From Pomacea canaliculata (taxonomy: Eukaryota > Mollusca > Gastropoda > Architaenioglossa > Ampullariidae): a DNA stretch of 64,000 nt. A program made the position numbers and the translations under genes. This document shows, in pieces, positions 36,417-47,275 of this stretch (the stretch's first letter is position 1; each line of letters begins with the position of its first letter). Below the pieces are notes generated by a model, which worked only from the letters and a program-made list of their open reading frames with translations, searched no databases and was not told the DNA's origin. The DNA is taken from contig NC_037590.1 in NCBI RefSeq assembly GCF_003073045.1, positions 8,265,042 through 8,329,041 of the forward strand, given 5' to 3'.

Positions 36417-39400
36417 ATGTATGACGAGCATCTCACGACAGCTGCTGTGTCACTGGTTGTTGGCTTTGCGGCCCATCTGTTTTTTATTTTCAGCTTTGCA
36501 TACACCTGGGAATTTTGGCGACAGGTAAAGATGATCCTTATATAAGGCAATTTTGAAGATAAAAAGACATTACAAAACTACAGAAAATTTGACTAATATT
36601 TTTGTCTTTCGGTGCAGCAAATTTGAGAATATAAGGCTGAATTATTGACTGCAATCAACTGTAGTTGAAGAAAAGCAGCACGCAGAAGATAGTTACTATT
36701 TATGTGCAGGTCAAGTGGTACATCATCGTCATGACTGTCGGCAATGTTCTTAGTCTCTATAAAATGGTCCTGACAGTGATGATCCTCGGGAAGTACTGGT
36801 CCATCTCCACGGATGAAGCCTACAAATTCGTGGAGTTCATCTCTTCGCTTGGACTCTGCCTCACCAACATGTCCATCGCTGCCTTGGCTGTCCACGTCCT
36901 CCTGACCTCAGCCACCGGTTGCCAGGGCAACACTTGGCGACATGGATTTCTCATCGGTGTTTTCGTCCACTGGAGCCTATCCCGGACTTTGTACCAGGTT
37001 ACTGAGTAGACACATCGCCAAGAAATTTCACAGATGTTCGAAATAATGTATGACTTGCATAGCAAGGAAGAGCGTCTAATTAAGCATGCTGCTTTGACAA
37101 TGTGTGTGTGCAAGTAATAATTACAATGTCCTCTCTTTTTTCTAAATATTACATATTTTAAGAGGAAATTCATTTCTTAAATTGCAGATCTTCACTCCTT
37201 CGGCGAAACATAAATTACTATGCACCAATGGTTTTAAAGATGAAGAAACAGAAGATCATACCACATTGGCTTTACAGTGATTTCCGTGGTCTTACCTCTA
37301 ATTATTATAATAAGCGCATGTGTGGCATCTATACTTTTGAACAGAACTTCCAACAGAAGTGAGTGAGTGATGGAAGAATCTCACACACGAGAAATATAGT
37401 TAATTTTTATTTTAAATTTTACCTCGATAAAACGTCCGAAAGATCAGTGGGTGAGTGATGGATGCATGAAAAATAGTTAATTAAAACAATACGGTGAAAC
37501 TCTCAAAATATCAGATAAGTACTGAGAAATGCACTAATAATAACATAATGAAAAGCCTTTTAATTTTTTTTTTCGAAACGCTGATTTTACTGACATTTTG
37601 CAGAGACTGTCATCTCGGATGTGGACAATGCCGAACTCTCTCTGACGATATTTCTTGGTGAGTGTTTCTTTGCTGCCGGCTGTTGTCAGAATGAAACTTG
37701 CTACCTACCTTGCCTTTATCCAGTTTCACTTACTTTTGATTTTTCCTTTTCATGTTCTCTCTAATGTTTTAAGGAATACAGGTCAATTTAAGGGTTTAAG
37801 GAATACAGGTATAAGTCAGGTTTAGTAGTTAATTTAGAGAAGTCTAACATTGTAGTATTAAGAAGTGGTATTTTATTTCTTCCCATGAGAAATAGTTATT
37901 TGTAGTCAAACATACGTGTTATAAATATGTATAAATATATGAGTATCTACAAGTCGTCTGTCCTCTCGTGCTTTCAATGGCAGGGCTAGTCGTGCCAAAA
38001 AAGGTGTGGTTGAAATCCTTAGGGCTTTGTGGTCTATTGGTGAGCATGCTCCTGATGTTTTCTTAAAATTGTTGGATTCTCAGATTCTTTCTATGGGATC
38101 TATGCAGCAGAACCACGGGTGATTGTTACCAATGTCAAAACAATAGAAACAGTTCACACTATTGCTTTAAAAAAAATTGTGGAAGTCCCACTACAAACCT
38201 ATATCGCACTAGTTTATGGAAAAACATCAAGATACCCCTTGTTAGTAACTGCTTTTGTAAAATGAATTAAATACTGGTTAATGCATTACAAATGTACAAA
38301 GTCATTGTGATGTCACCCTCCTATGGCCTAGGGAATAACATATTCTCACACATACACACACTCTCTCACACACTCTCTCTCTCGCATAAACACACTCTCT
38401 CACATACTCTCTCACCCATACACACACTCTTTCTCAAACACTCTCACTCTCTCTCTCTCACATGTACACACATACACACGTGCGATGTCATGCTGTTTGC
38501 TTTTGTTTGTAGGTCTTCTGGTGGCAACATACAATATTCCTTTCAATGTTGCTTATCTTGGGATTCACAATAGAGACAAGTGAGTAATGCACCGTTATTT
38601 TGTAGCAGTAACATTTTGTGTGACATGACGATAAGCTAAACGTTACAAGTGTAAACACCTCTTGCTGGGACAATCACGGATCATATGACTAGCAGTCCAA
38701 AACCTTTTCAATGACACCGTAAACCTTTGTCTACAATTTGATATTCACTTTTGGTCCCCAGAGAGGGAGGGATGCTAAAGGAGGAGGAGGGAGAGACTAT
38801 ACGCCAGTGTCTGTACGATGTGTCTACTAATGCATCTATAACTGTGATTGGTTTGTCTACTAATGTTTCTATGACTATGTTTAGTCTGTCTATCAGTGTG
38901 TCTTTGACTATGTTTTGGTCTGTCTACCTGTGTGTCTATGTGTTTGGTCTGTCTACCTGTATGTCTATGTGTTTGGTCTGTCTACCTGTGTGTCTATGTG
39001 TTTGGTCTGTCTACCTGTGTGTCTATGTGTTTGGTCTGTCTACCTGTGTGTCTATGTGTTTGGTCTGTCTACCTGTGTGTCTATGTGTTTGGTCTGTCTA
39101 CCTGTGTGTCTATGTGTTTGGTCTGTCTACCTGTGTGTCTATGTGTTTGGTCTGTCTACCTGTGTGTCTATGTGTTTGGTCTGTCTACCTGTGTGTCTAT
39201 GTGTTTGGTCTGTCTACCTGTGTGTCTATGTGTTTGGTCTGTCTACCTGTGTGTCTATGTGTTTGGTCTGTCTACCTGTGTGTCTATGTGTTTGGTCTGT
39301 CTACTAATGTGTCTCCATCAATCCGTACGCCTCACACGTCTACATTTCTGTTCTCCAAGTCTGGGCCTCGACTTGTAGCACCACACCTCACAATTGTGTC

Positions 39401-39815
39401 CAATTTATCTACAGTGACATCACACCAGTCTACTGTCGGCTGTACTACTTCACATTCTCCTTTCCAGCCGTCACTTCCTGTGCCTGCGGTACGTCACACA
39501 AGTGTCTCAGCCGTCCTGCTTGTTTTTCGATCATTCATTGTCCCTTGCCGCTTTCCATTTTTCAGTCAGTTCAAAACGACCAATTTACTCTGAAAAAAAA
39601 CCTTATTTTCTTTCTTTTTAACATCTGCAGTTTTCTTACGTTCTTGTGCGCGATTGGAGAAGGGGAGTGAGAAAGAAAATGTATTTTTGGTTCCGTCCGA
39701 CCCTTTATAACACCTTCGTCACTTTTATTTGTTTGTTCGCAGCCACATTTGGATATGCCTTGGCGTTTCTCGATCGCTACTTTATGCCTTCAGGCAGACA
39801 GTAAAACAACATTGA
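36417..39815 (+). CDS. seven-transmembrane receptor, rhodopsin-like in TM6-TM7 (6 exons, about 253 aa)
   Basis: Exons: 36417-36524, 36710-36997, 37188-37358, 37604-37657, 38513-38579, 39743-39815; all donors are GT and all acceptors AG, and phases agree at every junction except inside exon 3. TM1 is in exon 1 (AAVSLVVGFAAHLFFIFSFA); TM2 to TM4 are in exon 2 (YIIVMTVGNVLSLYKMVLTV; FISSLGLCLTNMSIAALAV; GFLIGVFVHWSLS); TM5 in exon 3 (VISVVLPLIIIISACVASIL); TM6 spans exons 4-5 (LTIFLGLLVATYNIPFNVAY); TM7 in exon 6, with SRSLLYAFRQ at the NPxxY-like position. The loops are short and the classic DRY and TM2 Asp are not obvious, so this is a divergent orphan-type or chemosensory receptor. Exon 3 changes frame near 37270-37277: one extra base would join the ECL2-like segment (with LLC) to TM5. 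That is either a pseudogene lesion or a sequence error. Confidence 0.65.
38920..39303 (+). repeat. 29-bp minisatellite, about 13 copies, in the last intron of the receptor gene
   Basis: Unit GTCTGTCTACCTGTGTGTCT plus ATGTGTTTG, almost perfectly repeated. Since 29 is not a multiple of three and the unit has no stop in any plus-strand frame, all three frames remain open and give spurious long frames. Confidence 0.95.
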
Positions 39816-41109
39816 CAAGCACAACATAACGGGTCAACTGACCCCAGCGGTCACGCACAACAACTGACCCCAGAGGTCACGCACAAGGGACACAAACCGG
39901 TCAGCTCACTGAGTTGTCCTCCAAACCGTTACAGCGACTTGTCTACCATCAAACTGCCTTCATTATAGCTGAAGTTCTCTTAAGTTCATTTCTAACCGAG
40001 AAATTGCTTTAAACAGCTTAGAGACGTGTTATAATTTAGCTTCGTAGTTTCCTTTTTTTCTGGTGTTTGGACCTTCATTGCAGCAATTCGCTAATTTAAA
40101 CACTAAAACGAAGTGTGACACCATGAGGTCAAGCTTCTTTATTTTCTGTGTGAAATTATGATCTCGATGCCTGTGTAATACATTTGTTCAGATGCTACAC
40201 ACACTAACCCCACTCTCGCCGTCGATCTCCACCTCACGCGCCGCCGCTAAAACAATATTCGGCAATACGACATGCCAAACAATAACGACAATGGAAACAG
40301 TGACTAATGCCTAATGTCTCGAAATACCTACCCACCTTATCTAAAAACAACCAATATTTTCATTTACTATGGGTTGAATTCATGAAGCGAGGGTAAGTCG
40401 TTACACAGGGGTAAAAATGCATTTATGCCATAGCTAATAAAATGCAAATAAAATAAAAAGTGTGTGATTAATTATACTAATCAGACATGTCGTACAACAG
40501 CACACAGCCGTCACAAGGGCCAATATAACCGTAGTAGGTAAAAGTAATGTGAAGATAAAGATCTTAATGAATAGATAAGTATCAATATGTAATGACATAG
40601 CTCTTGACTCTAATCAAAGCCGCATGCTTGATCAGTAAAACAATATTTTGCATTCTCGGATTATTTTTTTATTCGAGATTCACAAAAGAAATACTCAAAA
40701 CAACAACAAGTCTTTGTTTAGGAACAACATATATTGACATCTTAAATCATGTTTCATTTGTTCCGAAGACAAACAAAAACAGATGTAGAAAACTAAATTG
40801 AAAACATGAGTTTCCTTTCGGAGTATTTCTACCCACATCTTAGTTTTATTTCAAAGATCGGCAGTGTAGTCATCATTCTTATTAAGTACCTTATAACATG
40901 TGGCAACATATTCATCTGCAGATCACAATATTTTCTTGATCACACCTGCAGGAACACGTTCATCGCAAACAAACAAAAAATGTGTTGACTGATCAGCTAA
41001 CACAAGCATGCTTGCTTCACAGCGTCGGTAGTCTGTCTGTTGATCTTACCTTTGTCCCACTTCTCAGAAGTTGTAGTTAATTTACTTTCACCTGCAAGGT
41101 GCGACACTT
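39816..41109. other. 3' flank of the receptor gene; nothing else recognised
   Basis: AT-rich. A short duplication of AACTGACCCCAG.GGTCACGCACA lies at 39836-39889. AATAAA motifs near 40437 and 40449 could serve as receptor poly(A) signals. Confidence 0.4.
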
Positions 41110-41306
41110 TCAGTTTGTCTTTCCAAGGTTCCAGCAGCGTGAGTTCAGTTCAGTGTAGCGGGGAAAGTAATCATCTGAAGCTGTTTCAGTTATAACCTTT
41201 CCAAGCATAGGAGGAGAGAACACCCATGTCCCGATAGATTGACGAAGCTCACTCGACGATCTCTTTCTGGAATTTTGTCTTTCTCTACTTTGGTTAGTCT
41301 CTCCAG
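41110..41306 (-). CDS. weak candidate 3' exon of a secreted or peptide-precursor gene
   Basis: After a good acceptor (CTTCCTTTCTTCGACAG) a phase-1 frame of 64 codons runs to a stop. It is Ser/Arg-rich with a dibasic SRKRSSSELRQ site followed by GTWVFSPPMLGKV. The phase-1 acceptor matches the peptide array, but the two-Cys motif is absent (a single Cys lies near the end) and no signal-peptide exon was found. A second frame on the same strand is open over nearly the same bases. I treat this as a possibility only. Confidence 0.25.
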
Positions 41307-41966
41307 CTGTCGAAGAAAGGAAGAGCAACTCATTTTTTTACAACGTTCTTTGCAAAAATGTAGTATAATGTTTAGCAAATTATTACTGAAGTAGTAGTTG
41401 AATCACAACTATATTCATGTCTTCGCCGCTCCACGAAGACATTGTGATCGAGCGCGTGCAGTTAGGTAAGCAAAATTGTTAACGTCAGTTTGAATTTTCG
41501 ACTGAAGTATATCTTTAAATGCACCGAGGTAATATTGGTACTAAGTACATGTTATAAAAGAATATCTGGACTTGTTTGAAATGAAAGATATAATTTTCAA
41601 TGCTTAAAATATACTTATATTAATTTGTTATTTTTTCGCACGTAGCTAAAACAAAACAAAATTTTTTTTTTCACCTAAAGAAAAAAAAAGGAGCAATGCC
41701 TTTAAAGATAAAATGTAGCAATGAAATGAATACAAGAAGGCTCAATGCAAGCAAAGATGTTAGCATATTTTGGAAGATCTAGAATGTCAACGACGGAAAT
41801 ATCTCACATGAATGTCTCCAAAACGAGGAACGAGGCAAAATACATCATGAAAATTTGGCTTCAGTGGAATATTCATAAAATTCTGATAGACAAAAGACAA
41901 AGACTTTACAGCTAATCGTCCAAGAATTTTCTTATATATACACACACACGTGCACGCTTATTTGTA

Positions 41967-42194
41967 CTAGGAGGTGTTGCTGACCATGGCGTCGATGTCC
42001 TCTCTCTTCATGTGCTTGTTGTGGCGGATGTATGTGGGTTTCTTGTTGGTGGGCACTGTGTACAGGCGCTGGACAGTCTGCTCGATCTCGTACTCCGTCA
42101 TTTTCTGGTAGCCCAGGCCGAACTCCGGCTTGAGGATCGTCCCCCAGGGCTGCTTGCTGCTGCGAGGTCGCACGGAGGACCTGATGGTGGTCAT
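41967..42194 (-). CDS. small basic cytoplasmic protein, 75 aa (last exon)
   Basis: The frame starts with ATG at 42194 right after an acceptor-like GACGTCAG and ends with TAG. The protein is compact, highly charged and without signal peptide or membrane segment; notable motifs are SSKQPWGTILKPEFG, a helix MTEYEIEQTVQRLY and KREDIDAMV. The composition and clean codon structure look like a conserved small protein, possibly a cilia- or microtubule-associated one given the PWGT-type motif, but I do not recognise the family. A donor at 42999 (TCTGTCG|GTAAGT, minus strand) could belong to an upstream noncoding exon of the same gene. Confidence 0.55.
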   Translation of the reverse strand: MTTIRSSVRPRSSKQPWGTILKPEFGLGYQKMTEYEIEQTVQRLYTVPTNKKPTYIRHNKHMKREDIDAMVSNTS

Positions 42195-43089
42195 CCTGAC
42201 GTCGTCCTCACCTCCTCACAAACTCTCAGGCTCACCACGTGGGAAACGAGACAGCAGCAGCGATGACACTGTGGAGGTGAGAGCAGAGTTTATTGCCAGA
42301 AATAGGTCAGAAGATGAAATCACATTTGTAACTTGAGGTTTAGCACTGGGACAGAGCGATTCGGCATTTAGTCAAACGTTCACTCATCTTCTTTAAAGAC
42401 AAATTATAGGAAGACGGCAAATACTTTCATGTCCTGACAATGATAGAATGACAAATGTAGTGATAGAGTGTTTTCACAGAGTGTACAGTAAGAGTGTGGA
42501 AGACGGGTCTGTGTCTTACAATTATGGCTTTACATGAAACACAGGACTGAACGCTACAGTCAGTGCTTGACATCAAAAACAAAATGTACATTATAAAGAC
42601 ATCAGACTGTTGACACTAGACTCTCTTAGAGACAAGCGACGTCCTTCACACAGAGACAAGGGGAATGAGTGCACGCGAAAACAAGATTATTTATTTTTTA
42701 TTTATTATGTGCCCCTCCCACGTCACCTCACGACAGCTTTGTTTACTTGTTACCACACACCAACTGACATATTTCTGTTACACCTTCCTGGTGTAGAGGG
42801 AAAGACGGGCAGAAACAACAGACCTGCATGTACAAGTCCTACTACTAGTGGAAACATAGTGTGCCGGCGCGAGATCAAAGGAGACGAACCTATTGTAAAC
42901 AACGAGTCACCGAGGTAACCACACAGCCACCAAATACAAAAATCAATCACCACGTCTTCCTCTCACCTGGACAGAGAATTATTGTCGACTTTGAACTTAC
43001 CGACAGACGTGGAGACGTCCGTAAGCTGGTTGGCGCTCGTGTTGTTTGAAGTGTGTTGACAAGAGAAAGGTTTGTTGTGTGGAGTAGAG

Positions 43090-43963
43090 TCAGTCACTGA
43101 AGCTGTTGCCAACACCACACACACCTGGGGTGCAGCCACCCACCTGTCCCACCCGACGCCGGACGGCTGCCAACGAACACTGGAGGTCCCCAGGCTTGGC
43201 GACGCAGTCTTGCTGTAGACGTTGGCATTTCTTACTACGTGTACTCACTTCTTTCAGTTTATTTATCTGCTCGTCGAGATTAGAGAACAGGGGGAGGGGG
43301 AAATGTAAATCACTTTGCCAGCAAATCACCCACCCGTCTGTTACTTTACCCTGGAGTGGAATTCATTCTCTGGCCAAGGGCAGGGAGTATATGCCTTCCC
43401 GAGGACCCGATGATCGAGTTGATTTACTTCACCCGTTCTCTCTCTCTCTGTATGTGTGTGTGAGAGAGAGAGAGAGCGAATGAGAAGTGATCAATAGCCC
43501 TGTAAATGCAGGCGATAGTGTGGGTAGAAATTCGATCTAATCGGTGAACTGATATCGCTCTCTCTCGGGGGTGCCTTTGATAGCCAGTCTTATAAACTGC
43601 GCAAAGAAAGCTAGTGAGTGAGTGAGCACTGAGCAGGTGAGTCACTGAGCGAGTCAGTGTAAGTGCAAGTGAGTTAGCGAGTGTGACAGAGAGACTGGAG
43701 GAGACTATGGCGTCTCTCTATCACAGGTCCACAGGTCGGTCAGGCCGCTTCACATCAAGATTCCGTGCAAACGGCCGACTGATGTAGTGGGGGGAAGGCC
43801 GGTAGAGTGTAGTAGTCAGAAACTCAGGGTTCAAATCTCGTCTCGGGACACTGTATGTGACGCTTGGGGGCTGGGTGTATTTTCCTACTTGATCAACCAA
43901 ACCGACTGCACAGTTTCCTACTAGTGACACACACACTGACACACAGAACAGCACAGGTAGCAT
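43090..43963 (-). CDS. candidate small Cys-rich secreted protein (2 exons, 83 aa)
   Basis: Exon 1 (43963-43889) encodes a signal-like MLPVLFCVSVCVSLVGNCAV and could end at CAA|GTAGGA in phase 0. Exon 2 (43266-43090) follows a pyrimidine tract and CAG in phase 0 and encodes INKLKEVSTRSKKCQRLQQD, three further cysteines in GDLQC, GGC and GVC contexts plus one in QDC, and stops at TGA. Five cysteines in 58 residues would suggest a secreted disulfide-rich peptide. The donor is non-optimal, the intron contains a SINE-like piece and the alternative is a noncoding upstream exon of the 41967-42194 gene. Confidence 0.33.
43735..43880 (-). mobile_element. tRNA-derived SINE-like fragment
   Basis: GGTAGAGTGTAGTAG (box A-like) and GGGTTCAAATCTCGTC (box B-like) lie about 35 bp apart on the plus strand, the spacing of a pol III type-2 promoter. 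No target duplication or tail was identified and the strand shown is uncertain. Confidence 0.4.
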
Positions 43964-44702
43964 GTGACAGAGTGGTCTACCTGGCGTGGAACATGATGTG
44001 CATCTGATGACAGCTCAGGCACAGCTCTGTGTGATGACAGTTTGCCGCTCACATGCTCATGTCGCTTCACTAACAACGCACACATTTGGCGCTTATAAGG
44101 CTCGAGGTCACGTGACGATAGGTTCACTGCTCACAGGCTCGTGCTGTGCGGTGTAACACACCTGTAGCACTCACTAGTGTCTGCTTTACTGTGTGAATAA
44201 TTTAGACACCTTCACGAGAAGTACACACACCCGAAACTAATTCCGACTAAGATCGAGGTGTAGGTTAAAAAACAAAACAGTTTCTACGCTGGCATTTACG
44301 GGTAGGGGATAGGGGTAGGTCGGGTCGGTAGTTATGAAATATGGGTAACGTTACCACAGGGTTAGATATGAGTTGAGGTGTTGTGACGGATCCTGTAACT
44401 GGAAACTGAAGCAGACCTTAGAGGTGTGATAACCTCACGGCCACAGTTCACAGCTTACACACGACTTGCTAGGTGAGAGCAAGGTGGAGGTAAGACAAAC
44501 CCTGGAAGTAAAACCCTTGCTTCATCATTACGACCCTGGAGTTTGCATGAAAGTAAGACTATGAAAATGCCTTGCAACAAGTAAACAATTTGGCTCACCT
44601 GTGTGCCTAGTTGTGAATATGTCGTTGCACATACACATACACACGTACATATGTACATACGTATTGTGTGTGTGTGTTCATGTCTATATATCAGTCTACA
44701 CA

Positions 44703-44946
44703 TCAGAAGCCATGCTCTGCCAGTCCTTCGCCAGCAAACTAAAAGGACAAAAGGTTCTGTAAGTGTTTAGAAATGGCCCTCAGTAAGTATTATAGATCCT
44801 CATACAATGTCTACTTGTCATCTGTAACACACTACTTTGACGATATTTACCTCAATGAACACAAGTTTGTCAAAGGAATCGCCGGACTGTGGTAATGCCA
44901 GTGATTTCCACAGACTGCTCGGTCTGCAACTTGATGCCAGGTAGTC
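44703..44946 (-). CDS. weak candidate: two terminal exons of an unknown gene
   Basis: A phase-0 exon at 44946-44851 (acceptor TGCTTGCAG, donor GAG|GTAAAT) encodes 32 residues including SSLWKSLALPQSGDSFDKLV and could splice to a phase-0 exon at 44738-44703 (acceptor CCTTTTAG) encoding FAGEGLAEHGF and a stop. The junctions agree, but no upstream exon was found and I do not recognise the protein. Confidence 0.28.
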
Positions 44947-44949
44947 CTG

Positions 44950-46756
44950 CAAGCACTCGATCGTTATTAGGGAGGTTACTGTGTCGCCTCCTACCCTCCT
45001 ACAATATTTTCTTCTCCGTGGGGAGCCAGAAATGAGGGGGTGGGGGCAGGAGGGTGTAGGATGTGTTGTCTCCCCTAAACTAGTTCTCGCTAAGGGTGAG
45101 ATGGGGGAGGGGTGGAGATGGAGTAATGCACGGTTATTACCTTCATTCAAGCGGGTGGTTAATTCCTGGCCATAGAAACCTTATCCCTCCAACCATCCAC
45201 ATCACAGCCACAGCGACCATCGATCTACGGTTGCTGGGCAAGTGGAGGGGTAGGTGGTGGTAGGGGGGAGAGCAGAAGTAAGGAGAATGACAGAAGGCTG
45301 ACCCTTAGGGCAATGATTTCCTACTAGCATGCCTCTATAAACCTGAAATACAATAAATGACTGAAAAAAATAAAAAAGGGATAGGGTTAGTAGGTGAACC
45401 TTAAGTAAGACATACATGCGTGATATTCGAAATTCACTAGAAAAAAATAGCGTTAGGTACACATAAGCACGAGGGAAATAAAAGATAGAGCCGTCAATGG
45501 GAAATAAACGTCAGATATACTTTAACAAATACCGAATGGTTACTAGGCACAAGTGAAAGGGAAACAAACTTTAAATATCCATAAATAAAGGGGAATAAAG
45601 GTTATACAAAGAAAACTAAACAGTGTTTTTGTTTTGATATAAATAAATTATATTCTAGTTGTGTGTGTGTCTACCTTGCATAAAATGCATGTGTTTAAGA
45701 CTGATGTGTGTTAACCTGGCCGACATCTTTAAAAATGGAATGTTTACAATAGTTAAAAAGGGAAATTGTTGTGTTTGCCTCCTGTCATATGCCAAGCAAG
45801 CCGGGCCCAGTTCGACATGTGACAACATTTGCAGTGTTTTACAAGCTGAACGCACAGAGGCGAGTTCAGAGAGCGCTCGCCGAGCGTGTTTGCGGGGAGA
45901 ACTCAACATGGCGGCGGACAGCCCCACGTGACCAACTTAGCAACACACACACTGTTGGAAGCTCGTGAGATGTGTGGAGTGTGGAGAGAACAACGTGACA
46001 TTTGGTGACACGACTCACTCTCGCCCTCACTAGACTCCTTGGCAAACGTTGGTGAGTTACGACCCAGTAGCTCGGGTTCTCAGCTAGAGTGACCTCCCGT
46101 TACCATTGACTTTAGTGGAAAGCTTTGCACACTCATCAGCAGTGTAAAAGAAGTAATCAGCTAGACAGCAGCTTAGCTTACGGCTTCTAGATCATTATTT
46201 CTAGCACCTTCCTTCATGCGTCGTTGTCTCGCTAACGCAAGCGTTCGTCAGTTCAGTTCCCTTTTTTCTCAGTTTTCCGTTCGACGGCGAGGCTTCTACA
46301 CACTTGAACACGACCCCACTGCCTCACACCCCCTTCCTATCCTACTCCCTCCCCCTCACACCGCCACTTGGCACTAGGTGGGAGTGGACTTAATGATCTC
46401 TTAATGGCGTTTCTGGAGAGGTCAGGCACAATGGACGACGTCTGTCCTCGCCAGCGGTGGAATGTGGGAGTGCGGTGCAGTCTGAGGCTGCCGTTGATGA
46501 GACGATAAAAGATCAAATGGTTGCCAACAGAGAACCGTATACAGATTACAATCCGTAGTAAAACTAATTTTTTTTTTTGTTACCTCTTTCTCCCTCTCTT
46601 TCTCTCTTCTCTCGTCTCTTCTGGCCTTATGAAAGAAAAATAGTAAAATGCCATTAATTCCAGGCACGAGTTTTGACGACTGAAGACCGTGGTATGTTTT
46701 GATTCATTTCTGGCTCCTGTCCTGACTGTTTCTTGAAATGCTTTTTCTCTTCCAGC
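44950..46756. other. intergenic; possible CpG-rich promoter near 45.8-46.1 kb
   Basis: A GC-richer stretch with AACATGGCGGCGGACAGCC (YY1-type motif) at 45906-45924 could be a promoter, but the ATG in it opens a frame of only seven codons. No gene is supported. Confidence 0.35.
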
Positions 46757-47275
46757 CAGAGAACTCTTCTTTCGTCTGACAACCGTCTCCTATTTCTGTT
46801 ACCAGAACAGCAACATGTGGTCAGAGGAATTTTAGTTATTGTGCAGCAAAACTATGGAACTCTCTCCCCTTCTATATCCTACCCTTTAAATCCTTTAAAT
46901 GTGCGCTGAAAACATGTATCTTCTGTAAACATTACTGCTAACAACAGTCCACACAAATGGTCGTCTGTTGTCACACCCTTCCCCGCTTTTCCACTAATTG
47001 CTGCTTCCTTGCTCGTCTTCCTTTTGTAAAATCACGATACTTTGTGACTTGGCTTCTCTTTATGTTTTCTGTATTTGACTTTTATTCATTATCGGCTCTG
47101 TTGTTAATCTTTCCGTCGTTCATATGTTGTCTGCTTGTTCTTCTGTCCCTCGTATGCTGTCCATATCTCGTTCTTGTTCTTAAGCGCAAGAGCATGGTCC
47201 TTACGAGTGTGAGTATGCGCTAGATAAATTTTGTGTTGTTGTTATTGTTGTTGTTGTTAGTATTATTATTAGTGT
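46757..47275 (+). mobile_element. LINE 3' end: C-terminal RT tail plus 3' UTR and (TTG)n/(TTA)n
   Basis: The degenerate plus-strand frame encodes a FSYCAAKLWNSLP-like segment (bases 46829-46872), the usual end of CR1/L2-related reverse transcriptases, followed by a 3' UTR whose last 100 bp match 17020-17100. Ends in TTGTTGTTG and TATTATTATTAG. Several frame breaks. Confidence 0.75.

Noticed and set aside
38751-39593. 280-codon plus-strand open frame with VCLPVCLCVWSVYL repeats
   Set aside because: Product of the 29-bp minisatellite, which is open in all frames; it lies within a receptor intron.
45906-45930. ATG in AACATGGCGGCGGAC as a gene start
   Set aside because: The frame stops after seven codons and no splice donor is present; it is more likely a YY1-type promoter motif.
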